From assembly GCF_006965545.2 (NCBI RefSeq), contig NZ_CP041372.2, forward strand, positions 806,001 through 870,000: DNA of 64,000 nucleotides. The letters are read 5' to 3'. Positions within the stretch are counted from its first letter, which is position 1. Each line of letters starts with the position of its first letter. Below, in pieces: positions 50,600-61,430 of the stretch. Below the pieces are notes generated by a model. That model saw nothing but the letters and a program-made list of their open reading frames with translations, did no database searches and had not been told where the DNA came from. Position numbers and translations under genes: made by a program. The stretch is from Paenalkalicoccus suaedae (GTDB lineage Bacteria > Bacillota > Bacilli > Bacillales > Salisediminibacteriaceae).

Positions 50600-50671
50600 A
50601 AATAAAAATTGCACTTCTCTAAAGGTAGTAGCATCACATGAATAGACAAAAAAGCTTACTCATGTATAAAC

Positions 50672-50713
50672 AAAAAGGGAAGGATTGCTATCTGAGCAAT
50701 CCTTTCCTTTTTG
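50672..50713 (+). terminator. Rho-independent terminator after murF
   Basis: AAAAAGG...AAGGATTGCT (50672-50689) pairs with AGCAATCCTT...CCTTTTT (50695-50712) with one mismatch, ending in a T run. It can also serve the convergent DUF4870 gene. Confidence 0.88.
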
Positions 50714-50750
50714 CTAGTTTTAGATGCATGTAATCATGTATAACGCTACT

Positions 50751-51116
50751 CTACATTTTTTTAAGTTGAGCTTCTGCCATGTCTCCAGCAAATGGGAATT
50801 TAAACCGTTGACCATTGTAAGCTTTGTACATGGCATAAATCCAAATAACAAGAGTAAGTGGTGTAATGAGTAGACTGATCAACCAACCGATTAATGGAAT
50901 AATCCCAACGACCATGGAGAGAACAAACAAAAAACCGAACATGATTGTAGACTGCATAGCATGATAGCGGACGTATTGGTTTTCTTTTTCGATGAAGAGA
51001 AAAATAATCCCAGTAATAAAGCCGAGTAAATACGTTAACAATGCTGCTAGATTTTGATCCATTCCTGAAGCTGTTCTACCGGTACCGGGTACAGAAACGA
51101 GTTTTTTGTCAGCCAT
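50751..51116 (-). CDS. DUF4870 membrane protein, 121 aa
   Basis: Residues 20-110 contain three hydrophobic segments and the NLAALLTYLLGFITGIIFLFIEKE and VRYHAMQS segments typical of DUF4870 (Tic20-like) membrane proteins. The N-terminal 20 residues are hydrophilic. The function of the family is not known. GGAGGG precedes the ATG on the minus strand. Confidence 0.9.
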   Translation of the reverse strand: MADKKLVSVPGTGRTASGMDQNLAALLTYLLGFITGIIFLFIEKENQYVRYHAMQSTIMFGFLFVLSMVVGIIPLIGWLISLLITPLTLVIWIYAMYKAYNGQRFKFPFAGDMAEAQLKKM

Positions 51117-51317
51117 TGTGATACCCTCCCATTTTAAGTATCATAAGTAACTAGAAACAAAAAAATGAGCGACAGAAATTTGTTGAATTTAGTATACCAT
51201 AATTACCTACTATAAAATCAGAATATTCAGTTTAAAATTAATATTTTTCGATAGATTTACAGGTGAGAAAGTATTAAATTTTTTTTATGATAAAAAATAA
51301 ATTGATGTCATTACCGT

Positions 51318-51472
51318 GACCTCCGGTCCTCCGGAGCGAAGGATGGCGTCTCCTAGAGGAGCCCTTTCGCGAAGTGAAAATCCTTTCGAGCGGCCATTGG
51401 TTTGGCCGTTCGAAATAGTTGAACAAGCACCTCAGGAAAGCGTCAGCCGAAAGCGTAGGAGGACCGGAGGTC
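51318..51472 (+). repeat. GC-rich structured element Y, 155 bp, palindromic ends
   Basis: A 15-bp perfect inverted repeat (GACCTCCGGTCCTCC at 51318-51332 with its complement at 51458-51472) encloses a central hairpin of 13-bp arms (51384-51396 with 51401-51414), a CTCCTAGAGGAG palindrome and CTTTCGCGAAG. It is much more GC-rich than the AT-rich flanks and has no ORF with an RBS. It could be a structured RNA or a small palindromic mobile element. It is followed by TTGACC/TTGAAC repeats. Confidence 0.65.
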
Positions 51473-51534
51473 CTGCCCTTGAACTTGACCTTGACCTTGA
51501 ACTCCAAAATAATAAAACTAATATAAAATAAATA

Positions 51535-51584
51535 AAGCGCTTGCATTCATATAAGAATCATGGTAAAAATAAAACAAGCGCTTA
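51535..51584 (+). promoter_or_regulatory. Promoter and cre sites of the beta-glucoside operon
   Basis: AAAGCGCTTGCAT (51535-51547) and the minus-strand TGTAAGCGCTTGTT (around 51571-51586) match the CcpA cre consensus. TTGCAT (51541-51546) and TAAAAA/TAAAAT-like (51564) are possible -35 and -10 boxes 17 bp apart. The cre sites would block the promoter when better sugars are present. Confidence 0.7.
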
Positions 51585-51599
51585 CAAAAGAATAAACAA

Positions 51600-51687
51600 G
51601 GATTGTTACTGTTTAATCAGGCAAAACCTAATTTTCTACAAGCCAGCACAGAATCGGTGTTGTTTTGTAGAGAGTTAGGTTTTTTTG
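51600..51687 (+). promoter_or_regulatory. RAT antiterminator and terminator, module 1
   Basis: GGATTGTTACTG...GGCAAAACCT (51600-51629) matches the ribonucleic antiterminator bound by LicT/BglG proteins. Its 3' end overlaps the left arm of a terminator (AAAACCTAA with TTAGGTTTTTTT, 51623-51687). Without bound LicT, transcription should stop here. Confidence 0.92.
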
Positions 51688-51747
51688 TTTAAATAGAGCC
51701 ACTCGCGCCTAACCTAGGAGGCACGCGTCGCACATACGATCCGACCT

Positions 51748-51822
51748 GGAATGTTACCTTAAGTGGGCATAACCTGTGTGAATGAGCCATGCTTCGACAT
51801 GCTTTTTTATACAGGTTTTTTT
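51748..51822 (+). promoter_or_regulatory. Second, degenerate RAT-like antiterminator and terminator, module 2
   Basis: GGAATGTTAC...GGCATAACCT (51748-51775) resembles the RAT sequence with a 2-nt shorter centre. It overlaps the left arm of another terminator, AACCTGT with ACAGGTT followed by seven T (51771-51822), just before bglP. A nested AGCATG hairpin lies in its loop. Two antiterminator-terminator units in series would give tighter control. The RAT assignment of this copy is tentative. Confidence 0.6.
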
Positions 51823-51853
51823 ATTGGCAAAAGTCAAAGAGGGGGTAAGTGGC

Positions 51854-53783
51854 ATGAAGTATGAGCAGTTAGCTACGGATATTTTAGCTCGTGTCGGTGG
51901 GAAAGAGAATGTAAGAAGTGTTGTGCATTGTATTACGCGACTTCGATTTAAGCTAAAGGACGAGAGTAAGGCGAAGACAGAAGAGATCAAGCAAATGGAC
52001 GGTGTTGTGACCGTAATGAAGAGCGGTGGACAGTACCAGGTTGTTATTGGGAATCATGTGCCTGATGTGTATCAGGCGGTGCTTGCTGTAAGTGGATTTT
52101 CGCAGGATACCTCTTCGTCTCAAGAGGAAGAGAAGGATCAGGATAAAAATTTGTTAAACCGTTTTATTGATATTATTGCGAGTATTTTTACTCCAATTCT
52201 TGGTGTACTTGCTGCAACCGGGATGATTAAAGGATTTAACGCGTTATTCGTCGCGGTTGGTGTGCTCGATACAGAGTCAGGTACGTACCAAATTTTAAAT
52301 GCGATTGGGGATTCGCTGTTTTACTTCTTCCCAGTTTTTCTTGGATATACGGCCGCAAAGAAGTTTGGTGTAGCGCCATTTATCGGGATCGCGATTGGTG
52401 CTTCACTCGTGTATCCAGCGTTAGAGGGATTAACAACAGGCGATCCGCTGTATACGCTCTTTGCAGGAACGGTGTTTGAATCGCCGGTTTACATCACTTT
52501 CTTAGGTATACCTGTTATTTTAATGAGCTATGCAACATCCGTTATTCCGATTATTTTAGCAACGTACTTCGCGTCAAAAGTAGAGCCGTTTGTTAAAAAG
52601 ATCATTCCAGATGTTGTGAAAATGTTCTTAGTTCCATTCTTCACACTTTTAATTGTTGTACCGATTACATTTATCGTGATTGGTCCAATTGCAACTTGGG
52701 CAGGACAGTTACTCGGTCAAGGTACCGTGTTTGTGTATGAGCTGAGCCCACTAGTTGCAGGGACGCTACTTGGAGCCTTCTGGCAAGTGTTCGTTATCTT
52801 TGGTCTCCACTGGGGACTTGTACCAGTTGCCATTAACAACTTAACGTCACTTGGCTCAGACCCAGTGTTAGCAACGATCTTTGCGGCTTCCTTCGCTCAA
52901 ATCGGTGCGGTACTAGGTGTGTATCTGAAAACGACGAGTAAGACGTTAAAGACATTAAGTGTACCAGCCTTTATTTCGGGTATGTTTGGGGTAACGGAGC
53001 CAGCAATTTACGGGGTTACGCTACCTAAGAAGAAGCCGTTTATCTTAAGCTGTGTTGGAGCAGGTATCGGTGGTGGTATTATCGGATTCTTTGGTGGACA
53101 GGGATATATTATTGGAGGCTTAGGTATCTTCCAAATTCCATCCTTTATTTCCCCAACAGAAGGAATTACCGTTGGATTTTACGGAGCACTCATTGCCATG
53201 GTCGTAGCGTTCGTATTAGGGCTTGTCCTCACGTACTTCTTTGGTGGAGTCAATAAAGATGAAGCGCCTATTGAGAATGAAACGGCGACTGCATCAAGCG
53301 AAGCAGTTGAAGCGAAGCCAGGTATCGTCAAAGCAGGAGAGCAAATTGAGAGCCCGTTATCTGGACAGGTCATTCCTCTTTCTGAAATTGCGGATCAGGC
53401 GTTTGGATCAGGCTCATTAGGTACAGGACTTGCGGTTAATCCGTCTGAAGGTAGACTCGTTGCACCTGCTTCTGGGACAGTAACCGCACTTTTCCCAACG
53501 AAGCATGCCGTTGGTATTACGACTGATTCTGGTGCAGAGATTTTAATCCACATTGGAATGGATACCGTGCAGCTTGATGGGAAGTACTTTACCTCGCACA
53601 TTCAGCAGGGGGATAGAGTGGAGAAGGGTCAGCTGTTAATTGAGTTTGATATGGAAGGTATTAAAAACGAGGGCTATGAGCTTACGACGCCAGTCGTGAT
53701 CTCAAACTCGAAGGAATATACCTTCAAAACGACAGCTGATAAAGAATTAAAAACGGGAGATTTATTAATGACATTAATGCGCT

Positions 53784-53785
<2 letters not shown>
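51854..53785 (+). CDS. bglP: PTS beta-glucoside transporter EIIBCA, 643 aa
   Basis: An EIIB domain (residues 1-85, phospho-Cys26 in VVHCITRLRF), an EIIC membrane domain (about 100-460, ten TM segments) and a C-terminal EIIA of the glucose type (about 490-643, phospho-His566 in ILIHIGMDTV). It imports and phosphorylates aryl-beta-glucosides or cellobiose-type sugars. I chose the ATG at 51854, after GGGGGTAAG; a 24-residue extension lies in the terminator. Expression is under LicT antitermination and CcpA. Confidence 0.95.
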
Positions 53786-56691
<2,906 letters not shown>

Positions 56692-56696
56692 TAAAG

Positions 56697-56728
56697 AAAA
56701 GAGCTGCGACAAGTGTCGTAGCTCTTTT
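56697..56728. terminator. Bidirectional terminator between the bgl operon and licT
   Basis: A 14-bp stem with one mismatch (56697-56710 with 56715-56728) has T runs in both directions. It overlaps the licT stop codon. Confidence 0.92.
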
Positions 56729-57579
56729 TAGGTCGTATGTCGATTCATGACACGCTCAATGTGAATCATTAAATACGTCTGCTCTTCTGTCGTTACGTGG
56801 TACCCGAAGGTTTGATTAACAAAGTGCGTCACTTTTTCACTACATTCAAAAGCAGAAGGATATTTTTTAGACACCTGCTGGAATAAGAAGGTATCATCTG
56901 CATCCGTTGGCTCAAGTCGTTCATTTCCGATCAGGCGAAACGCAAAGTAACGAAGGTGAGTGAGAAAACGTTCATAGTTAATCGATGACTCATCCGGAAC
57001 GGTGCCGTAGTGATAGCGCACCACAGTGAGGATGCCGTTTACAAGCTTTGTCACCTTCACCATGGAGTCCATACCTTGGTTAGGAAGCTGACTATTTAAA
57101 AGGTGAAGCGCAATGGAAGCCGCTTCGTCCTGATCAAGCTCATGCCCCGTCTCCTCTTTAATAATCGCCAATGCATGAAGACCTACTTCATACTCTTTCC
57201 GGTAAAATTTCCGAACCTCCCAAAGTAGCGGATTTTTAAGCTTGAGACCCTGCTGATGTCTAGTTACCGCATAGCTCAAGTGATCCGTTAATGATACATA
57301 AATGTGATCATCTAATGGAGCCTGTAGCACTTTTTTTGCATACGACAGAATCTTCTCAGACAGTGCTAAAAATGATTCCGGTACGTCGCGCAACAGCTCC
57401 TGAAGCTTCGGCGATACATTATTATTAGTCAGCACAAACGTCTTCTCAATCTTCTCGTCCTCTACCTGCTGCCCCACCTTTTTTTGAAAAGCGAGTCCTT
57501 TCCCCATTACAACGAGCTCGTTTCCTTGTTCGTTTTCTGTGATTACTACATTATTGTTCAGTATTTTTTCGATCTTCAC
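56728..57579 (-). CDS. licT: BglG/LicT-family transcription antiterminator, 283 aa
   Basis: An N-terminal RNA-binding CAT domain (residues 1-55, MKIEKILNNNVVITENEQGNELVVMG type) and two PRD domains (about 65-170 and 175-283) with regulatory His residues in DHLSYAVTRH, LHALAIIKEE and MIHIERV. It binds the RAT sites in the bgl leaders when dephosphorylated by active PTS flux. Convergent with the operon it controls, and its own long leader carries a RAT and terminator, so it is autoregulated. Confidence 0.94.
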   Translation of the reverse strand: MKIEKILNNNVVITENEQGNELVVMGKGLAFQKKVGQQVEDEKIEKTFVLTNNNVSPKLQELLRDVPESFLALSEKILSYAKKVLQAPLDDHIYVSLTDHLSYAVTRHQQGLKLKNPLLWEVRKFYRKEYEVGLHALAIIKEETGHELDQDEAASIALHLLNSQLPNQGMDSMVKVTKLVNGILTVVRYHYGTVPDESSINYERFLTHLRYFAFRLIGNERLEPTDADDTFLFQQVSKKYPSAFECSEKVTHFVNQTFGYHVTTEEQTYLMIHIERVMNRHTT

Positions 57580-57616
57580 GGTGCTTCCTCCTTCCGGGTT
57601 GGTAGTAGTTTATATT

Positions 57617-57700
57617 GTGATAACCGAGCGTGATTTTGTGATAACTAGATGGTGAACGGTGATAACTGAGCTCAATTTCGTGATACCTATACAAAACCAA
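57617..57700 (+). repeat. Phased array F: GTGATAAC core, 21-bp period, 4 units
   Basis: GTGATA(A/C)C cores start at 57617, 57638, 57659 and 57680, three exact 21-bp steps. The array lies within the licT leader, between the RAT/terminator and the licT start, and so is transcribed with licT (as its complement). Confidence 0.75.
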
Positions 57701-57731
57701 ATTTAATGCGCGCTGTAAACACCTACATGCA

Positions 57732-57759
57732 CAACTCGTGCAAAGAATCGCACGAGTTG
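57732..57759. other. Hairpin in the licT leader
   Basis: A 10-bp perfect inverted repeat (57732-57741 with 57750-57759) lies between array F and the RAT-terminator. No T run follows on the minus strand. Confidence 0.6.
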
Positions 57760-57803
57760 CGCTACCAACTGGCACGCCCACCATACCGTTCGATCCTTGG
57801 ACA

Positions 57804-57880
57804 TAAAAAAACCTACACAAAAGCCCTCGCACATAGCGGAGCTTTACATGTAGGTTTTGCCTGCCGCACAGTAACAATCC
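57804..57880 (-). promoter_or_regulatory. RAT antiterminator and terminator in the licT leader
   Basis: Read on the minus strand, GGATTGTTACTG...GGCAAAACCT (57880-57852) is an excellent RAT, and its AACCTACA end pairs with TGTAGGTTTTTTT (57818-57804) as a terminator. LicT can therefore control its own expression by antitermination. Confidence 0.92.
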
Positions 57881-57887
57881 TGATCAA

Positions 57888-57900
57888 TGTAAGCGTTTCA
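57888..57900 (-). promoter_or_regulatory. cre site upstream of licT
   Basis: On the minus strand TGAAACGCTTACA matches the CcpA cre consensus at nearly all positions, 8 bp upstream of the RAT. Confidence 0.7.
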
Positions 57901-57963
57901 TTATTGGAATGATATCATATAAAAGGCTCACGTGTCTAGTGCCTGGGCTATGATTCTTTTTCC

Positions 57964-58551
57964 TCAAGTAGGTAGAGATGCATAGTTCGTTAGCCAGTCC
58001 TTGATGGTGAAGGAATTGCCTATTCCTTGCTTCACATGTGATTCGATCATGTCCCGAGTTTGTGCAGGGGTAAGAGTGCTTGTATCTATGACGGTTGTCC
58101 AAGGTTCATGTAAATAGGGCACTCGCTCCTGCAGATGAGAGAGGATCCAGTCGGGTACCTCACTTTGCCTTTTAATAAAGCGTTCTTTCAACGCGTCTAT
58201 CGATGGTGCAAGCGTGAAGTGGTAAAACAAAATGTCCTCTTCTACAAGTTCTTCGAGCAACTGCGCTACTGCTGCGGGAGAAAATATGGTACTACCTAAC
58301 ACATAAATGGGGAGATTCTCCGTTTTTGGATGCAAAGACTTTAGCAAAATGCTTGCCTGCTTGCGGGCTTCTGACCACACGACATAGGGGTCTTCATACG
58401 TGTAAGTGGGGTCTAGCATTAAAAAGAGTAAATCCAGTTCGATAACCCAGCTTCTCAAATAATCCTCTCTATCTAGCCCTTCTTTAAATAGAGGAGCTAA
58501 CGTAGACTTACCTGCTGCGGATGGTCCGCTAATCACAATTAATTTTTCCAC
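57964..58551 (-). CDS. P-loop kinase/AAA-type NTPase, 195 aa
   Basis: Walker A GPSAAGKST (residues 9-17) and a helical lid with Arg residues (LKERFIKRQS) fit the AAA_33/zeta-toxin/small-kinase P-loop group. It starts at GTG directly after the stop of the epimerase gene (no gap), so it belongs to the CDP-sugar operon and may phosphorylate a sugar or related small molecule. No antitoxin-like partner is seen, so a toxin role is unlikely. Confidence 0.75.
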   Translation of the reverse strand: MEKLIVISGPSAAGKSTLAPLFKEGLDREDYLRSWVIELDLLFLMLDPTYTYEDPYVVWSEARKQASILLKSLHPKTENLPIYVLGSTIFSPAAVAQLLEELVEEDILFYHFTLAPSIDALKERFIKRQSEVPDWILSHLQERVPYLHEPWTTVIDTSTLTPAQTRDMIESHVKQGIGNSFTIKDWLTNYASLPT

Positions 58552-59451
58552 CTAAATCTCCCCCTGTAAAGGAGATGTACCGGCTAAAAAACGTCGGAGT
58601 CCGTCATCAAGCGTTATTTGTGGCGTGAAGCCCGGCAATCTTTCGCAAGCCTCACGTGGAATCATAATCTCACTGTCTCTGTATGGCAAGGTGCCGTAGC
58701 AAACTTGTACAGATGTTCCGGAGAGTTCCTCCAATTTTGTTACCAACGCTTTGAGAGATAAGGTTTGGTCAGCCATGACGCTGTAGCGATGAAAGTCCGT
58801 AAGGCGACGAGTGAGAAGGTGGTCGAGTGCGACCGTGAAGGCTCTGCAAACGTCCTCCACGTGAAGGAGGTTGATCAGTTGGTCACCTGGCGTCAAGTCG
58901 AGGGGACTCTGATTTATCAGGGCTTGCTTGATAAGATTAAGGAGCTTTTTACGCGTATCGTTTTCACCGTAATTATCGTAAAGTACGAGATTCACAACTG
59001 CTAGATCTTTGTGCAGAGAATAATAGTAGAGGATGTTCTCTGCTGCTTGCTTTGTCGTAGCGTAAAAACTGTTAGGCCTATAGCTCGTCGTCCCTCCGAA
59101 TTGAGCATAGGAGCTCGTATTAATAAAACCTCTCACTCCATGAGTTACAGCTGCCTCGGCCAAGTGACCAGTTAGTGTGATATTACTCTCGATCATTCCT
59201 TTTATCTCATTTGCCTTGAGACCTAGTTGCGCAAAGGAGGCGAGGTGCAAAATCACCTCTGGCTTAGCGGCTTCAATGGCGGTTGCGATTGATTGGTAAG
59301 AAGTTGTGATGTAATGCGTCTTTTCAGGTGGGAAATATGGTGAGGCTGTTCTTACCCCGATGTGAACGTCATAGGATAGCTCCTCTAACATATGAAAGAG
59401 ATGTCTACCTACAAAACCAGTGGCACCTGTTACAAAGATACTCGTACTCAT
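58552..59451 (-). CDS. NAD-dependent epimerase/dehydratase, CDP-sugar type, 299 aa
   Basis: An extended SDR with the GATGFVG motif near the N-terminus, INTSSYAQFGG with catalytic Ser, and YATTKQAAE (YxxxK). Position after RfbF and RfbG and a C-terminal region like RfbJ/abequose or paratose synthase suggest reduction or epimerisation of CDP-4-keto-6-deoxyglucose. The start overlaps the upstream gene by 4 nt. The exact sugar cannot be told from sequence. Confidence 0.85.
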   Translation of the reverse strand: MSTSIFVTGATGFVGRHLFHMLEELSYDVHIGVRTASPYFPPEKTHYITTSYQSIATAIEAAKPEVILHLASFAQLGLKANEIKGMIESNITLTGHLAEAAVTHGVRGFINTSSYAQFGGTTSYRPNSFYATTKQAAENILYYYSLHKDLAVVNLVLYDNYGENDTRKKLLNLIKQALINQSPLDLTPGDQLINLLHVEDVCRAFTVALDHLLTRRLTDFHRYSVMADQTLSLKALVTKLEELSGTSVQVCYGTLPYRDSEIMIPREACERLPGFTPQITLDDGLRRFLAGTSPLQGEI

Positions 59452-60512
59452 CGCGATGCGTCCTGCATGAAGGAGTGGATCTGCTTATGCACGATATCAC
59501 TAGTAGAGAGCGTTGTATTTTGATGCCATTCTGCAATTTTAGCTACCGTTTGATTAATTCCCCAAACAGGCTGCCAGCCTAGAACGGTTTTTGCTTTTGT
59601 ACAGTTTAGTGTCAATAGTTGTTCTTCGTGATAGGAAGCAGCTACACTACGCGTTGGCACGGGTTGACCGAGTGCGTGAGAAAGCTTATCCACTAATTCA
59701 TTCACCGGAACACAATCCACTCGTTCGGGACCAAAGTTAAATCCTTCGGCAAACTGATCAGGATGCTGATACAGTTTTTGTGCAAGCATCAAATAGCCGT
59801 GAAGGGGGTCTAGCACATGCTGCCACGGGCGAATGGCACTAGGGTTACGAAGCGTGAGCTCCCTCTTTTGATCGTATGCATGCAAAAGCTGTGGAATGAG
59901 TCTGCTATCCGCAAAATCCCCCCCACCGATCACATTACCCGCTCTCACAGAGGCTAGTCCAGCCTGTGTGTTAGTAAAAAACGAGTTTCTATAAGAGGTC
60001 GTGAGTAGCTCTGCACATGCTTTACTGGCAGAATAGGGATCCTTGCCTCCTAGTCGATCATTCTCTCGATAGTCAAAAACCCACTGCTTATTCTCGTAGC
60101 ATTTATCAGTCGTAATATTCACGACTGCACGTATAGGTGCTCCGTTTGCTAAAGCGTGAAGTGTTGCATCAAATACACTTGCGGTACCGATAACATTGAC
60201 GTCAAACGTGCGAAGTGGTTCATCGTAGGACTCACCGACAAACGCCTGAGCTGCCATATGAATCACGATATCTGGCTTAGCGGCAGTTAGTGCATCAGTC
60301 AGTTTTTTTGTGTCTCTTATATCTCCAATAATGGAGTCACCCTTAAACGAAGTTGCTAAAAGCTGATAAAGAGACGGCGTTTCGGCCTCTAAACTATAGC
60401 CAGTTACGTGTGCGCCTAATTGCTCGAGCCAAGACATCATCCAAGCCCCTTTAAAGCCCGTATGACCAGTTAAGAAAACACGTTTACCCTTCCAAAATTC
60501 AGTGCTAATCAT
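59448..60512 (-). CDS. rfbG: CDP-glucose 4,6-dehydratase, 354 aa
   Basis: An extended SDR with GHTGFKGAW (NAD motif TGxxGxxG), the NITTDKCYENKQW segment with the catalytic Thr-Asp-Lys triad and YSASKACAELL (YxxxK). Length and HTGFKGAWM are typical of RfbG. It makes CDP-4-keto-6-deoxyglucose from the product of RfbF, one base away upstream. Confidence 0.92.
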   Translation of the reverse strand: MISTEFWKGKRVFLTGHTGFKGAWMMSWLEQLGAHVTGYSLEAETPSLYQLLATSFKGDSIIGDIRDTKKLTDALTAAKPDIVIHMAAQAFVGESYDEPLRTFDVNVIGTASVFDATLHALANGAPIRAVVNITTDKCYENKQWVFDYRENDRLGGKDPYSASKACAELLTTSYRNSFFTNTQAGLASVRAGNVIGGGDFADSRLIPQLLHAYDQKRELTLRNPSAIRPWQHVLDPLHGYLMLAQKLYQHPDQFAEGFNFGPERVDCVPVNELVDKLSHALGQPVPTRSVAASYHEEQLLTLNCTKAKTVLGWQPVWGINQTVAKIAEWHQNTTLSTSDIVHKQIHSFMQDASR

Positions 60513-61292
60513 TTAGCCCCACGTCTTCCATGGTGCATGTCCTTTATTCCAAATCGCTTCAAGAGCCTGTTGATCCTTAAGCATGTCCATTGGCTTCCAA
60601 AAGCCTGTGTGTTTAAAAGACATTAATTCATGATTTTTAGCAAGTTCAGGGAGTATGTCTGATTCAAAAATAGTTTGTTCGTCTTGGACAGCATCAAATA
60701 TGTGTTTATTTAAGACGAAAAACCCTCCGTTAATCCAGTGATGATCGCCTAACGGCTTTTCTTCAAACGACGTAATAGTATTATCTGGTGAAATAGCTAA
60801 TGAGCCAAAACGACCTTCAGGCTGAACAGCAGTGAGTGTGGCAAGCTTTCCATGGGACTGATGATAAGAAAGTAGCTGAGGAATATTGACGTTACTTAAT
60901 CCATCGCCATATGTTGCAAGAAAGGTATCTTCCTCCACATAGTCAACCGCTTTCTTCAGTCTTCCTCCAGTCATTGCTTGATCTCCTGTATCAAGAAGTG
61001 TAATTTTCCATGGCTCAACACGTTTGTCTAAGACAGTGATAGTAGGATGAGCTTCGGTCATATTCACGGTAATACTAGGTGTTGAATAGGCATATTGTAG
61101 AAAGTATTCCTTAATAACATGTGCCTTGTAGCCTAAACAAATGATAAATTCGTTAAATCCGTAAGAAGAATAGTGCTTCATAATGTGCCATAAAATTGGT
61201 TTACCACCAATTTCAATCATAGGCTTTGGTATCCTGCTAGTTGCTTCTGCAAAGCGTGTACCAAAACCTCCGGCAAGTATAACAACCTTCAT
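60513..61292 (-). CDS. rfbF: Glucose-1-phosphate cytidylyltransferase, 259 aa
   Basis: A nucleotidyl transferase with LAGGFGTRFAEATSRIPKPM at the N-terminus, metal-binding ATYGDGLSN and the EEKPLGDHHWINGGFFV signature. It makes CDP-glucose from CTP and glucose-1-phosphate. It is the first gene of a four-gene operon for a CDP-deoxysugar, divergent from the double-glycosyltransferase gene. Confidence 0.94.
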   Translation of the reverse strand: MKVVILAGGFGTRFAEATSRIPKPMIEIGGKPILWHIMKHYSSYGFNEFIICLGYKAHVIKEYFLQYAYSTPSITVNMTEAHPTITVLDKRVEPWKITLLDTGDQAMTGGRLKKAVDYVEEDTFLATYGDGLSNVNIPQLLSYHQSHGKLATLTAVQPEGRFGSLAISPDNTITSFEEKPLGDHHWINGGFFVLNKHIFDAVQDEQTIFESDILPELAKNHELMSFKHTGFWKPMDMLKDQQALEAIWNKGHAPWKTWG

Positions 61293-61430
61293 GTGAATCC
61301 TCCTTTTCTGTTTATGGAATAGCGTATTCGTGTCGATCGTTCGTGTATCAACGTTTGTCTAGGGGTTCACATTATCTGTGAAGCTCATATAGAAGTATGG
61401 AAGGTCGGGGATTTAAAAGGAGGGAGAGTA

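Noticed and set aside
51748-51822. T-box riboswitch explanation for the second leader module
   Set aside because: No T-box core (AGGGTGGNACCGCG) is present; similarity to the RAT sequence explains it better.
57964-58551. Zeta-type toxin
   Set aside because: The P-loop fold is similar, but no antitoxin gene is adjacent and it is coupled to sugar-nucleotide genes.
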